DNA of 64,000 nucleotides from Mesorhizobium kowhaii (GCF_003253745.1 NZ_MZXV01000070.1:1-64000); one strand, 5' to 3'. Numbered from the stretch's first letter, positions 51,088 through 61,188 are shown. Program-made: numbers and translations. Notes: generated from the sequence alone by a model not told the origin.

Positions 51088-51648
51088 ATGGATCACATGC
51101 ATCGCTGCGGCTGGGCGAATTCCAGCCCACTCATGCGCGACTACCACGACACAGAATGGGGCGTGCCCGAGCGCGACGCTCGCGTGTTATGGGAGACGCT
51201 GATGCTGGAAGGATTCCAGGCGGGCTTGTCCTGGGAAATCATCCTGCGCAAGCGAGAGGCCTTCCGCGCGGCCTTCTCGAACTTCGACCCGAAAGCGGTC
51301 GCCGCCTTCGGTACCGATGATATTGAAAGGCTGATGGGCAACGCCGGTATCGTCCGGGCCCGTGCGAAGATCGAGGCGACCATACGGGGTGCACAGATCT
51401 TCAACGACATGCAGGAACGCGGCGACGATTTCGCAGCGTTCTGCTGGTCTTTCACGGACGGCAAGCCGGTGCAGGGGTTGGGATACAACACCCAAACCGA
51501 GCTATCCGCCCGGATATCGAAAGAACTGAAACGTAGAGGATTCAAGTTCGTCGGGCCGACAATCGTATACGCCTGGATGCAGGCGATTGGGATTGTGAAT
51601 GATCATTCGCCGACATGCTTTCGGACCCATGAAATACCAGGAGAATAG
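51088..51648 (+). CDS. tag: DNA-3-methyladenine glycosylase I (second copy)
   Basis: This 186-residue Tag homologue keeps the zinc-site and active-site pattern: HRCGWANSS, YHDTEWGVP, LWETLMLEGFQAGLSWEIIL, GNAGIVRARAKI, ARISKELKRRGFKFVGPTIV and NDHSPTCF. It removes 3-methyladenine from DNA. It starts 14 nt after the dehydrogenase frame, as the last gene of the AraC-linked cluster. It differs clearly from the copy at 24168, so it is likely acquired and not a recent duplicate. Confidence 0.92.
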   Translation: MDHMHRCGWANSSPLMRDYHDTEWGVPERDARVLWETLMLEGFQAGLSWEIILRKREAFRAAFSNFDPKAVAAFGTDDIERLMGNAGIVRARAKIEATIRGAQIFNDMQERGDDFAAFCWSFTDGKPVQGLGYNTQTELSARISKELKRRGFKFVGPTIVYAWMQAIGIVNDHSPTCFRTHEIPGE

Positions 51649-52423
51649 TAGAGTTGAAAATGACTGCGGGTCACTAAGAATACGCCTCTCAATCCGGCTC
51701 CAGGACTGAGGATGGATGGCTTCACTGTATCATTCATCCGCTCGTCATGAACAGACGTCGGTCGTCAAGAGGACTCATACTTCTCTGATGCGCGGTCCAT
51801 TTTTCGTGTGACGCCGGTTTGCACAACGTGTTCCGGGTCGAACCTTTGTGGGGATTTAGAAATGCCGCTGCGAATGCAGGGTTCTCATAGAGGAGTCGAC
51901 GGTGCCGGATATCGCCTTTATGGGTTCGCCAGACCATACGGGAACATACGACGGATATGGGTTGGCGAACCGGCCGCTAAATCCTTGAGTTTCTATTGAA
52001 AATCCTGTCCCCCCGGGCCCACCATTATCGTTATTTATCAATGGTTTATTGACCGGTTCGCCAATTTGCAAAACAGTACGGCGACAATTCGCTAAGCCAT
52101 TGAAAAGCATGGTGAACAGAGCAGTCACAGGCGAACCAGTCTCCGTTTGATGAGGTCCCCTAACTGCCCGATGTCAAATCGGGTTGCACCCATTCGCGTC
52201 GTTTTGTAGCAGCTCGGCCTAGGGCGTACCAATACCAACATATAATTGACGCTCCCACCCCGGAGGCACTCAAGCTTGGGCGAATGGAAGCGAGGGTATG
52301 GAGGCTGGCATTGGTCCGCATCGGACATGCTTCTCGACGATTTGGTGACGATGGCTGCAGACCTTCATGCAAGACGGCAGCATTTTGATGGGATGCGACA
52401 CATCGACGTCGGAAGATCGCTAG
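51649..52423. other. 775-bp AT-richer intergenic region with an inverted repeat
   Basis: No open frame resembles a protein. TTGGCGAACCGG (51962-51973) is mirrored by CCGGTTCGCCAA (52053-52064), with a third related GGTTCGCCA near 51924. A CCTGTCCCCCCGGGCCCACCA stretch near 52005 looks like a worn tRNA 3' end but has no cloverleaf. It separates the tag cluster from the two-component genes and may hold a former island junction. Confidence 0.5.
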
Positions 52424-52819
52424 ATGTCGGAACAGGCAACGCCGTTAATTTCGATTGTGGATGACGACGTGTCGGTGCGAGAGGCTACGGAGGCTCTAAT
52501 GCGGTCCTTGGGATTTAGGGCGCAGTCATTCCCGTCCGCCAGCGCTTTCCTCTCGTCCTCTGCCATCAAGAATACGTCTTGCTTGATCGCCGACATCAAC
52601 ATGCCGAAGATCACTGGAGTGGAGTTGTATCGTCGTCTGGTTGGCTCGGGCTATGCCATTCCAACGATTCTCATTACGGCCTACCCAGATGACGAGACGC
52701 GCGTGCGAAGCCTGGCGGACGGCGTCGTTTGCTATCTGACAAAGCCGTTTGACGATGAAGTCCTATTGGGGTGTCTCCGCGTCGCCTTGGGCACAGCGGA
52801 GGAAGAACAACACGACTGA
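52424..52819 (+). CDS. Stand-alone response-regulator receiver (FixJ-like)
   Basis: This 131-residue single receiver domain has the acidic pair (SIVDDDVSVREATEALMRSL), the phosphoacceptor Asp in CLIADINMPKITG, the Thr/Ser switch in TILITAYPDDETR and the Lys in CYLTKPFDDEVLL. No output domain follows, so it acts by protein contact or as a phosphate relay. It is encoded 136 nt upstream of the giant sensor kinase in the same direction. The kinase lacks its own receiver, so the two are likely partners. Confidence 0.9.
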   Translation: MSEQATPLISIVDDDVSVREATEALMRSLGFRAQSFPSASAFLSSSAIKNTSCLIADINMPKITGVELYRRLVGSGYAIPTILITAYPDDETRVRSLADGVVCYLTKPFDDEVLLGCLRVALGTAEEEQHD

Positions 52820-52955
52820 GCCAGCCGCCGATCTGGCCAACAGGAGACTTAAGGGTATCGGCGCCGCATTCCCTGTGGCAAGTTGTCCAGCCGCTGACTA
52901 GGGGCAACGAGCAAAGCAGGTTGGCTGGGAGGATCAGCCGCGGGAAACCCAGAAA

Positions 52956-55900
52956 TTGAGCACGTATTCCGGCTTCAACGGCTCTGAAAAGGATCTTCCC
53001 CTCGAAGTGCTATGGGAGGACGGTGAGCGCGTCTTCTGCAGAACGTGCTACGCCGACGAGGGCAGCCAGCAATACCCACGGCATTCTGCGCAAGCGGGGT
53101 CGGAGTCGGCAGCCTCTCGCGGCGGCGATATTCTCGCACATGAATACGGACTAAAGGACTACCTCGACAGCGCTTGGGCATTGCGCCCTCTGAAGCTCCT
53201 CCACGAGTCGGGTCGCACTGCGCTGACGCTCGAATTCCCCGGCGGCGAGCCGCTTGATCGCGCCCTCGGGGTACCGATGGAAGTCGGCAAGTTTCTGGGC
53301 CTCGCCATCGCAACTTCGGTCGCGGTTCGCGGCCTGCACGAGCACGGCCTTATTCATAAGGACATCAAGCCGTCGAACATCGTCGTCGATCTCACAATCG
53401 GTAAAGCCTGGCTGACGGGTTTTGGAATCGCCTCTCGGCTCCGACGCGAACGTCAGTCGCCTGAGCTCCCCGAGTTCATCGCTGGCACACTCGCCTACAT
53501 GGCGCCAGAGCAGACCGGACGCATGAACCGTTCAATCGACTCTCGGAGCGACATCTATTCGCTTGGCATTGTGCTCTACGAAGCGCTCACGGGAAGCCTC
53601 CCATTTGCCGCGACCGACCCGATGGGATGGGTGCACTGTCACCTCGCGCGCACTCCGGCGTCGCCAAACGAGCGCGGAATCGCGACCCCCAATCAGATCT
53701 CCGCAATTCTGATGAAGCTGCTCGCCAAAGTCCCCGAGGAACGCTACCAGACGGCAGCGGGCCTCGAGAGTGATTTTCGGCGGTGCCTGGTCGAGTGGGA
53801 GGCGCGGCGTGCCATCGCCGCCTTTCCACTTGGCGAACGCGACACATCCGATCAGCTCGTCGTCCCGGAAAAACTCTATGGTCGCGAAACCGAGGTAGAA
53901 ACTCTGCTCAGGTCCTTCGATCGGATTGCGACGGAGGGAACCCCGGAGCTGTTGCTCGTTTCCGGCTATGCCGGCATCGGCAAGTCTTCCGTGATCAACG
54001 AATTGCACAAAGTCCTGGTCTTGCCGCGCGGCCTCTTTGCCACGGGCAAATTCGACCAGTACAAGCGCGATATCCCCTACGCGACCTTGGCGCAGGCCCT
54101 GCAGAGCCTGATACGCCCGCTTCTGAGCAAACCGGAAGCGGAATTGGCGACGTGGCGCGATCAGTTTCACCAGACATTGGGATCGAACGGAGCGCTAGTG
54201 ATCGATCTCGTGCCCGAACTGAAATTCATCATAGGAGAGCAGCCGCCGGTCCCCGACCTTCCGCCGCACGAAGCCAGGGCCCGCTTCCAGGTGGTGTTTC
54301 GCCAATTCATCAACGTGTTCGCACGGCCTGAGCACCCACTGGCTCTGTTCCTCGACGATCTGCAGTGGCTCGACCTTGCAACACTGGATCTGATCGAAGA
54401 TCTCCTCACCCAGCCCGACGTGCGCCACTTGCTGTTGATCGGTGCGTACCGTGACAATGAGGTCGGCCGCGATCATCCGCTGATGCGCAAGCTCGAGTCG
54501 ATCCGAAAATGCGGGGCCAGCGTGCTGGAGATCGATCTTGGGCCCCTTGCGAGCGAAGACTGGGCCCGGTTGGTCGCGGATGCGCTGCGCTGCGAACCGA
54601 ACGAGGCCGCACCGCTGGCGGCGCTCATCCATCAGAAGACGGCGGGAAATCCGTTCTTTGCGATTCAATTCATCTACGCCCTGGTCGAAGAGGGCCTGCT
54701 CTCCTTCTCTCATGACAAGAGCGCGTGGCGCTGGGACCTCGATCGGATCGCGGCAAAGGGCCATACCGACAACGTGGTCGACCTGATGGTGGCGCGGCTG
54801 AGCCGGCTTCCGGCCGGGACCCAAGGCGCGCTCCAAGGCCTGGCCTGCGTCGGGAACAGCGCCGATGCCGCGACATTGCGCTCCGTTCTCGAGCACGAGG
54901 TCATCGCGAATCTCTGGGAGGCGCTTCGTGTCGAACTTATCGTTCACTCGAACGGCTCCTACAAGTTCGTGCACGACCGGGTTCACGAAGCCGCCTATTC
55001 CTTGATCCCGGAAGCGTCCCGCGCGAAAGCGCATCTCGGAATTGGCAGGAGGCTCGCGGCAACAATCCCGCCGGAACGGCGCGAGGAGGCGATCTTCGAG
55101 ATCGTCAGCCAGCTCAACCGCGGCGCGGCGCTCATCTCCTCGATCGAAGAACGCGAGCAGCTGGCGGAATTCAACTTGATCGCCGGCAAGCGAGCCCAAA
55201 CGTCGACCGCGTATGCCTCGGCTCTCAATTATCTGGAGATCGGTGCGGCACTGCTCACCGATGACTGCTGGCAGCGGCGCCACGCCCTGGTTTTCTCCAT
55301 CGAGCTGGCGCGGGCCCAATGCGAGTTTGTGTCTGGAGCCGTCGACCAGGCGGAGAAGCGCCTGAGCGCGCTGTCAGGCCGCGCCGTGAAGACGATCGAG
55401 CAAGCCACCGTCGCATGCTTGCGGGTGGATTTGTACATGTCGATCGACCGAAGCGACTATGCGGTGAGCGTCGGTCTGGAGGCGCTTCGGAAAGTCGGCA
55501 TCGAGTGGTCCCCACGTCCGACCGAGGAAGAGGCCTATAGCGAATACCAAGGCATCTGGGTCCTGCTCGGGGATCGTACCATCGAGGAGCTGACGGATTC
55601 GCCTTTGATGACCGACCCGATTTCCCTGGCAACTCTCGATCTGCTCGTCAGGGTCGCCATTCCGGCGTTCTTTGTATCTTTCCATCTCTTCGCCGTGGCG
55701 GTCTGCAGGGCCGTCAGCCTCAGCCTGCAACACGGCAACAGCGACGCGTCCTGCATTGCCTACGAATTGTTTGCGATGCTGGCCGGACCCCATTTCGGAA
55801 ACTACGACGCCGGATACCGGATCGGCCAGCTTGGCTGCGAGTTGGTCGAACGACCTGAACTGCAGCGTTTCCAGGCCAGAACCTACGAGACCTTCGGCTT

Positions 55901-58505
55901 CGTCATACCCTGGACACAGCATGTCCGTGCCGGTCGCGATCTGTTGACCCGGTCCTTCGAGATCGCGAGTCGAACCGGCGACATCACCTATTCCGGCTAT
56001 GCCCGCGGCCAGATCACGACCAACTTCCTTCTCGCGGGCGATCCACTGGTCGAGGCGCAGAAGGAAGCCGAAATCGGCTTGGAGTTTGCAGTCCGAGTCC
56101 GGTTCGGATTGATCGTCGGCTGGATCACCGGCCAGCTTCGCCTCATCCGGATGCTTCGCGGCCTGACCGACAGGTTCGGCTCGTTCGATGAGCCGGGATT
56201 CAATGAAATCGAGTTCGAAGGCGACTTGGCGCGCAATCCCGCCCTGGCGCTGCCCGAATGCTGGTATTGGATCCGCAAGCTGCAAGCGCGCTACCTGTCG
56301 GGAGACTATGTGGGAGCGCTCAATGCAGCGACCCGAGCGGAGCCGATGCTTTGGGCATCGCTCTCGGCGTTGGAGACGGTCGAGTTCCATTTCTACGATG
56401 CACTCAGCCATGCCGCGGCTTGCGATCCCGGGATGCCCGAGGCTCGGGAAGCGCATCTCGAGAAGCTGGCGGTTCACCAGCGGAAATTCGAGGTATGGGC
56501 GCGGAACGGTCCCGCGAACTTCGAAAATCGCCTCGCCTTGCTGAGTGCGGAGATGGCACGGATCGAAGGCCGCGAACTCGATGCGGAGCGGCATTATGAA
56601 CGCGCCATTGAATCGGCACACGCAGGCGGCTTTGTGCACAACGAAGCGCTGGCCAGCGAGCTTGCGGCGCGCTTCTACGCGGCGCGCGGCTTTCAGAGGA
56701 TCAGCGACCTGTACCTGCGGGACGCCAGGCGCGGCTACCAGCGATGGGGGGCCGACGGGAAGGTCCGGCAGCTCGAGCACTTGTATCCGAGGCTCCGGGA
56801 GGAATCGACATCCTCCGACGCCGTGAGCACGAGTACGATCCTCGCCCCGGTCGAGCGGCTCGACCTTGCGACCGTGATCAAGGTGTCGCAAGCGGTTTCC
56901 GGCGAGCTCGTGCTCGAGAAGCTGCTGGACACGCTCATGCGCACGGCACTCGAATACGCGGGCGCGACACGCGGTCTGCTGATCGTGCCCCGGGACGATG
57001 AGTATCGGATCGAAGCGGAGGCGACGACCAGCAGTGACGCGGTGAAGGTCGAGCTCCGCCAAGCGCGGGTGACCGGCGAAGACCTGCCGGAGTCGGTGTT
57101 CCACTATGTCTTGCGAACCAAGGATACCGTGCTGCTGGACGATGCGCCCGCCGCGAACCCGTTGGCGCAGGACGCGTATATCCGCAAGCATCGGGTTCGC
57201 TCCATACTTTGCATCCCGCTGCTGAAACAGACCGGGTTGCTCGGCGTCCTCTACCTGGAAAACAACCTGGCGCAACAAGCATTCACGCCCTCGGCGGTGG
57301 CCATTCTGAAGCTGCTGGTCTCCGAGGCCGCGATCGCACTCGAGAACACGCAGCTTTACCGCGATCTTCAGGAGCGAGAGGCGAAGATTCGTCGGCTGGT
57401 GGATTCCAACATCATTGGCATCTTCTTTTGGGATGTTGACGGCCGGATCATTGACGCCAATCAAGCATTCCTCCGCATCGTCGACCATGACCGTCAAGAC
57501 TTGGCCGCCGGTAAGTTGAGCTGGATGGAATTGACGCCCCTGGAATGGCTTGAAGGTGACCAGAGGCGCTTGGCTGCGGTCCTGGCGACGGGCGCCGTCG
57601 AACCCTACGAGAAGGAGTTTTTCACGAAAGCCGGAGCCCGCGTGCCGGTGCTGATTGGTGCCGCGATCCTGGATGGGCCAAAAAATGAAGGCGTGGCGTT
57701 CGTTCTCGACCTGACGGAGCGGACGCGGGCGGAAGAAGCGGCGCGTGAAAGCGATCGGCAATACCATGCAATCCAGATGGACCTCGTCCATGCGAACCGC
57801 ATCGCGACCATCGGGCAGCTCTCCGCTTCCATGGCCCACGAAGTCAGTCAGCCGATTACCGGCATCGTTACCAATGCCCAAACCGCCCTCCGCATGCTCG
57901 ATCGCCCATCGCCGGATGTGGACGAGATTCGGAAGGCGCTGACGCGCGTGGTGCGGGACGGGCATCGGACAGGTGAGGTGGTGAGCCGGATCCGCGCTCT
58001 CGCCAAGAAGGCGCCGCCGCAGAAGGAAGAATTGGACATTAACGAGGCGATCCTGGAAGTCATCGCCCTGACTCAGGGCGCGGTGGCGCGGAACGAAGTC
58101 ACCGTACAGTCGCAATTGGCCGGAGATCTTCCTCCGGTCAACGGAGACCGGATTCAGCTCCAACAGGTGGTCCTCAATCTGATCTTGAACGCCGTAGACG
58201 CAATGAAAACAACCGCCGTAGGGTCAAGGGAAATCCTGATCAGTACGACGAATGCCGAATCGGCCGACGTACTCGTGGCGGTGCGTGATTCCGGTATTGG
58301 CGTAGAGGATTCCGATCACGAGCGCATATTCGACGCGTTCTACAGCAACAAGCCGGATGGTTTGGGCCTGGGGCTCTCGATCTGCCGCTCGATCATCGAA
58401 GCCCACGGCGGGAAATTGTGGGTGACCTCGGAAGCAGGCCAGGGGGCAACCTTCCAGTTCACACTGCTGACCAGCCAACCGCCATCTGCCGCTGACGCGG
58501 CCTGA
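52956..58505 (+). CDS. Giant hybrid sensor: pseudokinase, AAA-type ATPase, GAF, PAS and histidine kinase
   Basis: This is a 1849-residue cytoplasmic protein starting at TTG 52956. Domains in order are a Ser/Thr-kinase-like lobe (about 40-285; HKDIKPSN present, glycine loop absent, DFG replaced by TGFG), an ATPase with Walker A GYAGIGKSS (about 337) and Walker B FLDDLQWLD (about 465), a long helical region, GAF (about 1310-1465), PAS (about 1478-1590), and HisKA/HATPase with the phosphorylated His in SMAHEVSQP (about 1628), N box NLILNAVDAM, DSGIGV and GLGLGL. It probably signals to the receiver at 52424. The ligand is unknown. Confidence 0.93.
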   Translation: MSTYSGFNGSEKDLPLEVLWEDGERVFCRTCYADEGSQQYPRHSAQAGSESAASRGGDILAHEYGLKDYLDSAWALRPLKLLHESGRTALTLEFPGGEPLDRALGVPMEVGKFLGLAIATSVAVRGLHEHGLIHKDIKPSNIVVDLTIGKAWLTGFGIASRLRRERQSPELPEFIAGTLAYMAPEQTGRMNRSIDSRSDIYSLGIVLYEALTGSLPFAATDPMGWVHCHLARTPASPNERGIATPNQISAILMKLLAKVPEERYQTAAGLESDFRRCLVEWEARRAIAAFPLGERDTSDQLVVPEKLYGRETEVETLLRSFDRIATEGTPELLLVSGYAGIGKSSVINELHKVLVLPRGLFATGKFDQYKRDIPYATLAQALQSLIRPLLSKPEAELATWRDQFHQTLGSNGALVIDLVPELKFIIGEQPPVPDLPPHEARARFQVVFRQFINVFARPEHPLALFLDDLQWLDLATLDLIEDLLTQPDVRHLLLIGAYRDNEVGRDHPLMRKLESIRKCGASVLEIDLGPLASEDWARLVADALRCEPNEAAPLAALIHQKTAGNPFFAIQFIYALVEEGLLSFSHDKSAWRWDLDRIAAKGHTDNVVDLMVARLSRLPAGTQGALQGLACVGNSADAATLRSVLEHEVIANLWEALRVELIVHSNGSYKFVHDRVHEAAYSLIPEASRAKAHLGIGRRLAATIPPERREEAIFEIVSQLNRGAALISSIEEREQLAEFNLIAGKRAQTSTAYASALNYLEIGAALLTDDCWQRRHALVFSIELARAQCEFVSGAVDQAEKRLSALSGRAVKTIEQATVACLRVDLYMSIDRSDYAVSVGLEALRKVGIEWSPRPTEEEAYSEYQGIWVLLGDRTIEELTDSPLMTDPISLATLDLLVRVAIPAFFVSFHLFAVAVCRAVSLSLQHGNSDASCIAYELFAMLAGPHFGNYDAGYRIGQLGCELVERPELQRFQARTYETFGFVIPWTQHVRAGRDLLTRSFEIASRTGDITYSGYARGQITTNFLLAGDPLVEAQKEAEIGLEFAVRVRFGLIVGWITGQLRLIRMLRGLTDRFGSFDEPGFNEIEFEGDLARNPALALPECWYWIRKLQARYLSGDYVGALNAATRAEPMLWASLSALETVEFHFYDALSHAAACDPGMPEAREAHLEKLAVHQRKFEVWARNGPANFENRLALLSAEMARIEGRELDAERHYERAIESAHAGGFVHNEALASELAARFYAARGFQRISDLYLRDARRGYQRWGADGKVRQLEHLYPRLREESTSSDAVSTSTILAPVERLDLATVIKVSQAVSGELVLEKLLDTLMRTALEYAGATRGLLIVPRDDEYRIEAEATTSSDAVKVELRQARVTGEDLPESVFHYVLRTKDTVLLDDAPAANPLAQDAYIRKHRVRSILCIPLLKQTGLLGVLYLENNLAQQAFTPSAVAILKLLVSEAAIALENTQLYRDLQEREAKIRRLVDSNIIGIFFWDVDGRIIDANQAFLRIVDHDRQDLAAGKLSWMELTPLEWLEGDQRRLAAVLATGAVEPYEKEFFTKAGARVPVLIGAAILDGPKNEGVAFVLDLTERTRAEEAARESDRQYHAIQMDLVHANRIATIGQLSASMAHEVSQPITGIVTNAQTALRMLDRPSPDVDEIRKALTRVVRDGHRTGEVVSRIRALAKKAPPQKEELDINEAILEVIALTQGAVARNEVTVQSQLAGDLPPVNGDRIQLQQVVLNLILNAVDAMKTTAVGSREILISTTNAESADVLVAVRDSGIGVEDSDHERIFDAFYSNKPDGLGLGLSICRSIIEAHGGKLWVTSEAGQGATFQFTLLTSQPPSAADAA

Positions 58506-58522
58506 TCGACTGCTACGACGGC

Positions 58523-59578
58523 TCAGTCCGGATCGCGGTTGTTTTCCAAGGCTGCCAGCCAGCGCCAGAGCGTGCCACGACCGCGGCGCGAGCCCGCGAT
58601 GACGGCCGCGACAATGATGATGCCCTGGACCATCAACTGCTCCGGCGCGCCGAAGCCGGCAAGAACGAGTACATTGCTCAGCATGCCGATCAGCAGCGAC
58701 GCGGTCACCGCCCCAACGACGCTGCCTCTGCCGCCGGACAACGAGCAGCCGCCGATGACGGCGGCGGCGATGACCGGCAGCAGATCGGCCGAGCCGAGCG
58801 TGAAATCCCCGGCCGCGTACTGGCCGTCATAGAGCACGCCGGCAAGTGCCCCGGCTGCGCCACTTACAACCATGACACCGACCTTTATGCGCTCCGTGCG
58901 GATGCCGGAGTAGCGCGCTGCGCCGGCATTTGCCCCGGTGGCGAGCACCCGCCTGCCGAGACCGGTGTAGGACAGGATCACGCTGCCGATCACCAGTACC
59001 CCGAACGACCAGAAGGCGAGGATCGGGACCGAGCCGACCGATCCCGAACCGAACCAGAACAGAAACCGATCGTCGGAGATCGAGATCGTGTTGGTATGCG
59101 TCACAATCTGGGCCAGACCTTGCATGACCCCCATCGAGCCGAGCGTCACCACGAACGACGGTATGCCGAAGAAAACCGTGGCCAGGCCATTCACCAGTCC
59201 CACCAAGGCGCCAAACGAAATCGCCACGGCGACGGCGAGCAGGAAGTGGAGGTGCAGCGACAACAGGACCGCGGCGATCAGCGCCGAGACCGGAACGATC
59301 GAGGCGATGGACAGATCGATCTCGGCGGCGCACAGCACATAAACCGTCGCGACGGTCATCACGGTGGTGGTCGTGGAGATGCGGACGATCGCGAGCAGAT
59401 TGGCCGTCGTCAAAAATGCGGTGTCGCGCAGTATCACCGAGAAGATCGCCAAAACGACCAGCATCGCCCCGACCAGAATGGCCGGGTTCTGGCCGCGGGA
59501 GGCGCTCCACAACGCCCAGCCCAGGCGCCGGCCAGCCCGTAGCAACAGTTTCTTCTCGCGCGTGTCCGGCTGGCTCAC
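58523..59578 (-). CDS. Sugar-type ABC transporter permease (RbsC family)
   Basis: This 351-residue inner-membrane permease has eight to ten helices of the BPD_transp_2 family: LTTANLLAIVRISTTTTVMT, DLSIASIVPVSALIAAVLL, VVTLGSMGVMQGLAQIVTHT and the coupling region LGRRVLATGANAGAARYSGI. The start is GTG 59578, which overlaps the ATPase stop as GTGA, showing coupled translation; the frame further upstream is antisense-like. It forms an importer with the ATPase at 59575 and the binding protein at 61189. The sugar is unknown. Confidence 0.92.
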   Translation of the reverse strand: MSQPDTREKKLLLRAGRRLGWALWSASRGQNPAILVGAMLVVLAIFSVILRDTAFLTTANLLAIVRISTTTTVMTVATVYVLCAAEIDLSIASIVPVSALIAAVLLSLHLHFLLAVAVAISFGALVGLVNGLATVFFGIPSFVVTLGSMGVMQGLAQIVTHTNTISISDDRFLFWFGSGSVGSVPILAFWSFGVLVIGSVILSYTGLGRRVLATGANAGAARYSGIRTERIKVGVMVVSGAAGALAGVLYDGQYAAGDFTLGSADLLPVIAAAVIGGCSLSGGRGSVVGAVTASLLIGMLSNVLVLAGFGAPEQLMVQGIIIVAAVIAGSRRGRGTLWRWLAALENNRDPD

Positions 59579-61128
59579 TGGCGCGCTCTGTCCGGCTCTG
59601 CGTGGATCGCCGCCGAGAGGTAGTGTTCGCTGAACGCATGCTCGTCGTCGCTGGTGAAGGTGGCCCGGATGATCCCGTCCCGCAGGATCACGATGCGGTC
59701 GGAGATGGACGTGGTTTCCAGCAGGTCGGACGAGACCCACAGCACGGTCGCGCCCGCATCCGCCAAGCCGCGGACCCGCGTCATGATTTCGCGCGCCGCG
59801 GCGATATCCACGCCGAAGGTCGGCTCGTCGAACAGCAAGACCTGCGACCCGGCGGTCAAGGCTTTCGCCAGAACGACTTTTTGCTGATTGCCACCCGACA
59901 ATTCCTGGACCGGCTGATGCATGCTGCTCACCCGGATCCCGAGTGTGTCGATCATCTGCCGCACCTGCCGGCGGCCTTCAGCACGCTTCAGGAATCCCAA
60001 CGTGCCGATCAGACGTTTCAGCGCGACGAGGATGATGTTCTCGGCAACTGACTCGAGCAAGGCGAGCCCGTGTGCCGCGCGATCCTGCGGAACGAGAAAG
60101 ACACCGTGCGCAATCGCGTCGGCAGGAGAGTGGGGCCGGTACGGCCTGCCGAACAGGCGAAGCGCGCCGTCACTGGCGCGCAGGTCGCCGAAGAGAGCCC
60201 GCAGCAGGGTGGTGCGACCACTGCCCGCAGGCCCGACGATGCCGAGAACCTCGCCGGCGAAGGCCTCGACCGAAATGTCGCGCAGCTTTGTCCCGACGCG
60301 CAGATTGCGGACGGTCAGGGTCGGGACCTGGCCCGACCCGTGACGCGCCGGCGCGCGTCGGCGCGCATGCGCCTCCGGCAAGGAACGTCGCCCGAGCATC
60401 GCGGAGACGAGCGCAGCCATGTCCACCGACTTCGTGGCGCAGGACAGGACGACCTTTCCTTCACGCAGGCAGGTCACTTCGTCGCTGACCGCGAACACCT
60501 CCGAGAGGTGGTGCGTGATCAGCACGATACCCGTTCCTCGGGCGGCGATGGCGCGCAAGACCGCGAACAGCCTCTCGATCTCGTCGCTGCCCAGGGGCGC
60601 CGTCGGCTCGTCGAGCACCAGAACCCGGTTGCCAAGGCGCAGCGCCTTGGCGATCTCGATCAACTCCTGCTCAATCGTGCTCATATCCGACACCCGCAGT
60701 CGAAGGGTGGACGGCCGGATGCCGAGCTGCTCGAGCATGTCCTGGATCTCGGTCCGCTGACGTCGCAGGTCGACACCGCCCAAGGCATTCTGGCGCTCGG
60801 CGTTGAGAAAGATGTTATCGATGCCCGTCATCGTCGCGATGAGGCTGCGTTCCTGCATCACCATCCCGAGCCCCAACGCGCGCGCTTCCGCAGGACGGGA
60901 ATAGGTCAAGCTTCGACCGCCGATGCGCACTTCACCCGCGGTCGGCCTCTCGGCGCCCAGCGCGATCTTCATCAGGGTGGATTTGCCCGCGCCGTTGTGG
61001 CCGACAATCGCATGGATACTGCCGCGCAGGACCTTGAGGTTCACATCCTCCAGAACCCAATTCCGATCGAAGCGCTTGCCGACATGCGCCATTTCGAGAG
61101 CGCATGCGTGTTCGTCAGCCTCGGACAC
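59575..61128 (-). CDS. Sugar ABC transporter ATPase with two nucleotide-binding domains
   Basis: This is a 517-residue RbsA/MglA-type double ATPase. The first domain has Walker A VGHNGAGKSTLMKI (about residue 39) and Walker B VLVLDEPTAPLG. The second has a degenerate GPAGSGRTTLL, signature LSGGNQQKVVLAKAL and FDEPTFGVD. That asymmetry is normal for this family. It starts at GTG 61128. It powers the permease encoded 4 nt overlapping downstream. It lies 60 nt after the binding-protein gene, so all three form one operon. Confidence 0.94.
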   Translation of the reverse strand: MSEADEHACALEMAHVGKRFDRNWVLEDVNLKVLRGSIHAIVGHNGAGKSTLMKIALGAERPTAGEVRIGGRSLTYSRPAEARALGLGMVMQERSLIATMTGIDNIFLNAERQNALGGVDLRRQRTEIQDMLEQLGIRPSTLRLRVSDMSTIEQELIEIAKALRLGNRVLVLDEPTAPLGSDEIERLFAVLRAIAARGTGIVLITHHLSEVFAVSDEVTCLREGKVVLSCATKSVDMAALVSAMLGRRSLPEAHARRRAPARHGSGQVPTLTVRNLRVGTKLRDISVEAFAGEVLGIVGPAGSGRTTLLRALFGDLRASDGALRLFGRPYRPHSPADAIAHGVFLVPQDRAAHGLALLESVAENIILVALKRLIGTLGFLKRAEGRRQVRQMIDTLGIRVSSMHQPVQELSGGNQQKVVLAKALTAGSQVLLFDEPTFGVDIAAAREIMTRVRGLADAGATVLWVSSDLLETTSISDRIVILRDGIIRATFTSDDEHAFSEHYLSAAIHAEPDRARQ

Positions 61129-61188
61129 CGGGCTCGTTCCCTCGCAACGCTCTTGGCCAACTCATCTTGGCTCGGAAAAGCGGGCATT

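Noticed and set aside
51998..52024. Possible tRNA 3' end (CCTGTCCCCCC then GGGCCCACCA)
   Set aside because: No T-loop GTTCGA, no partner acceptor strand and no cloverleaf could be drawn.
55374..58163. 929-residue reverse frame opposite the giant sensor
   Set aside because: It has no recognisable domain, while the forward strand encodes GAF, PAS and histidine kinase domains; it is a codon-bias shadow.
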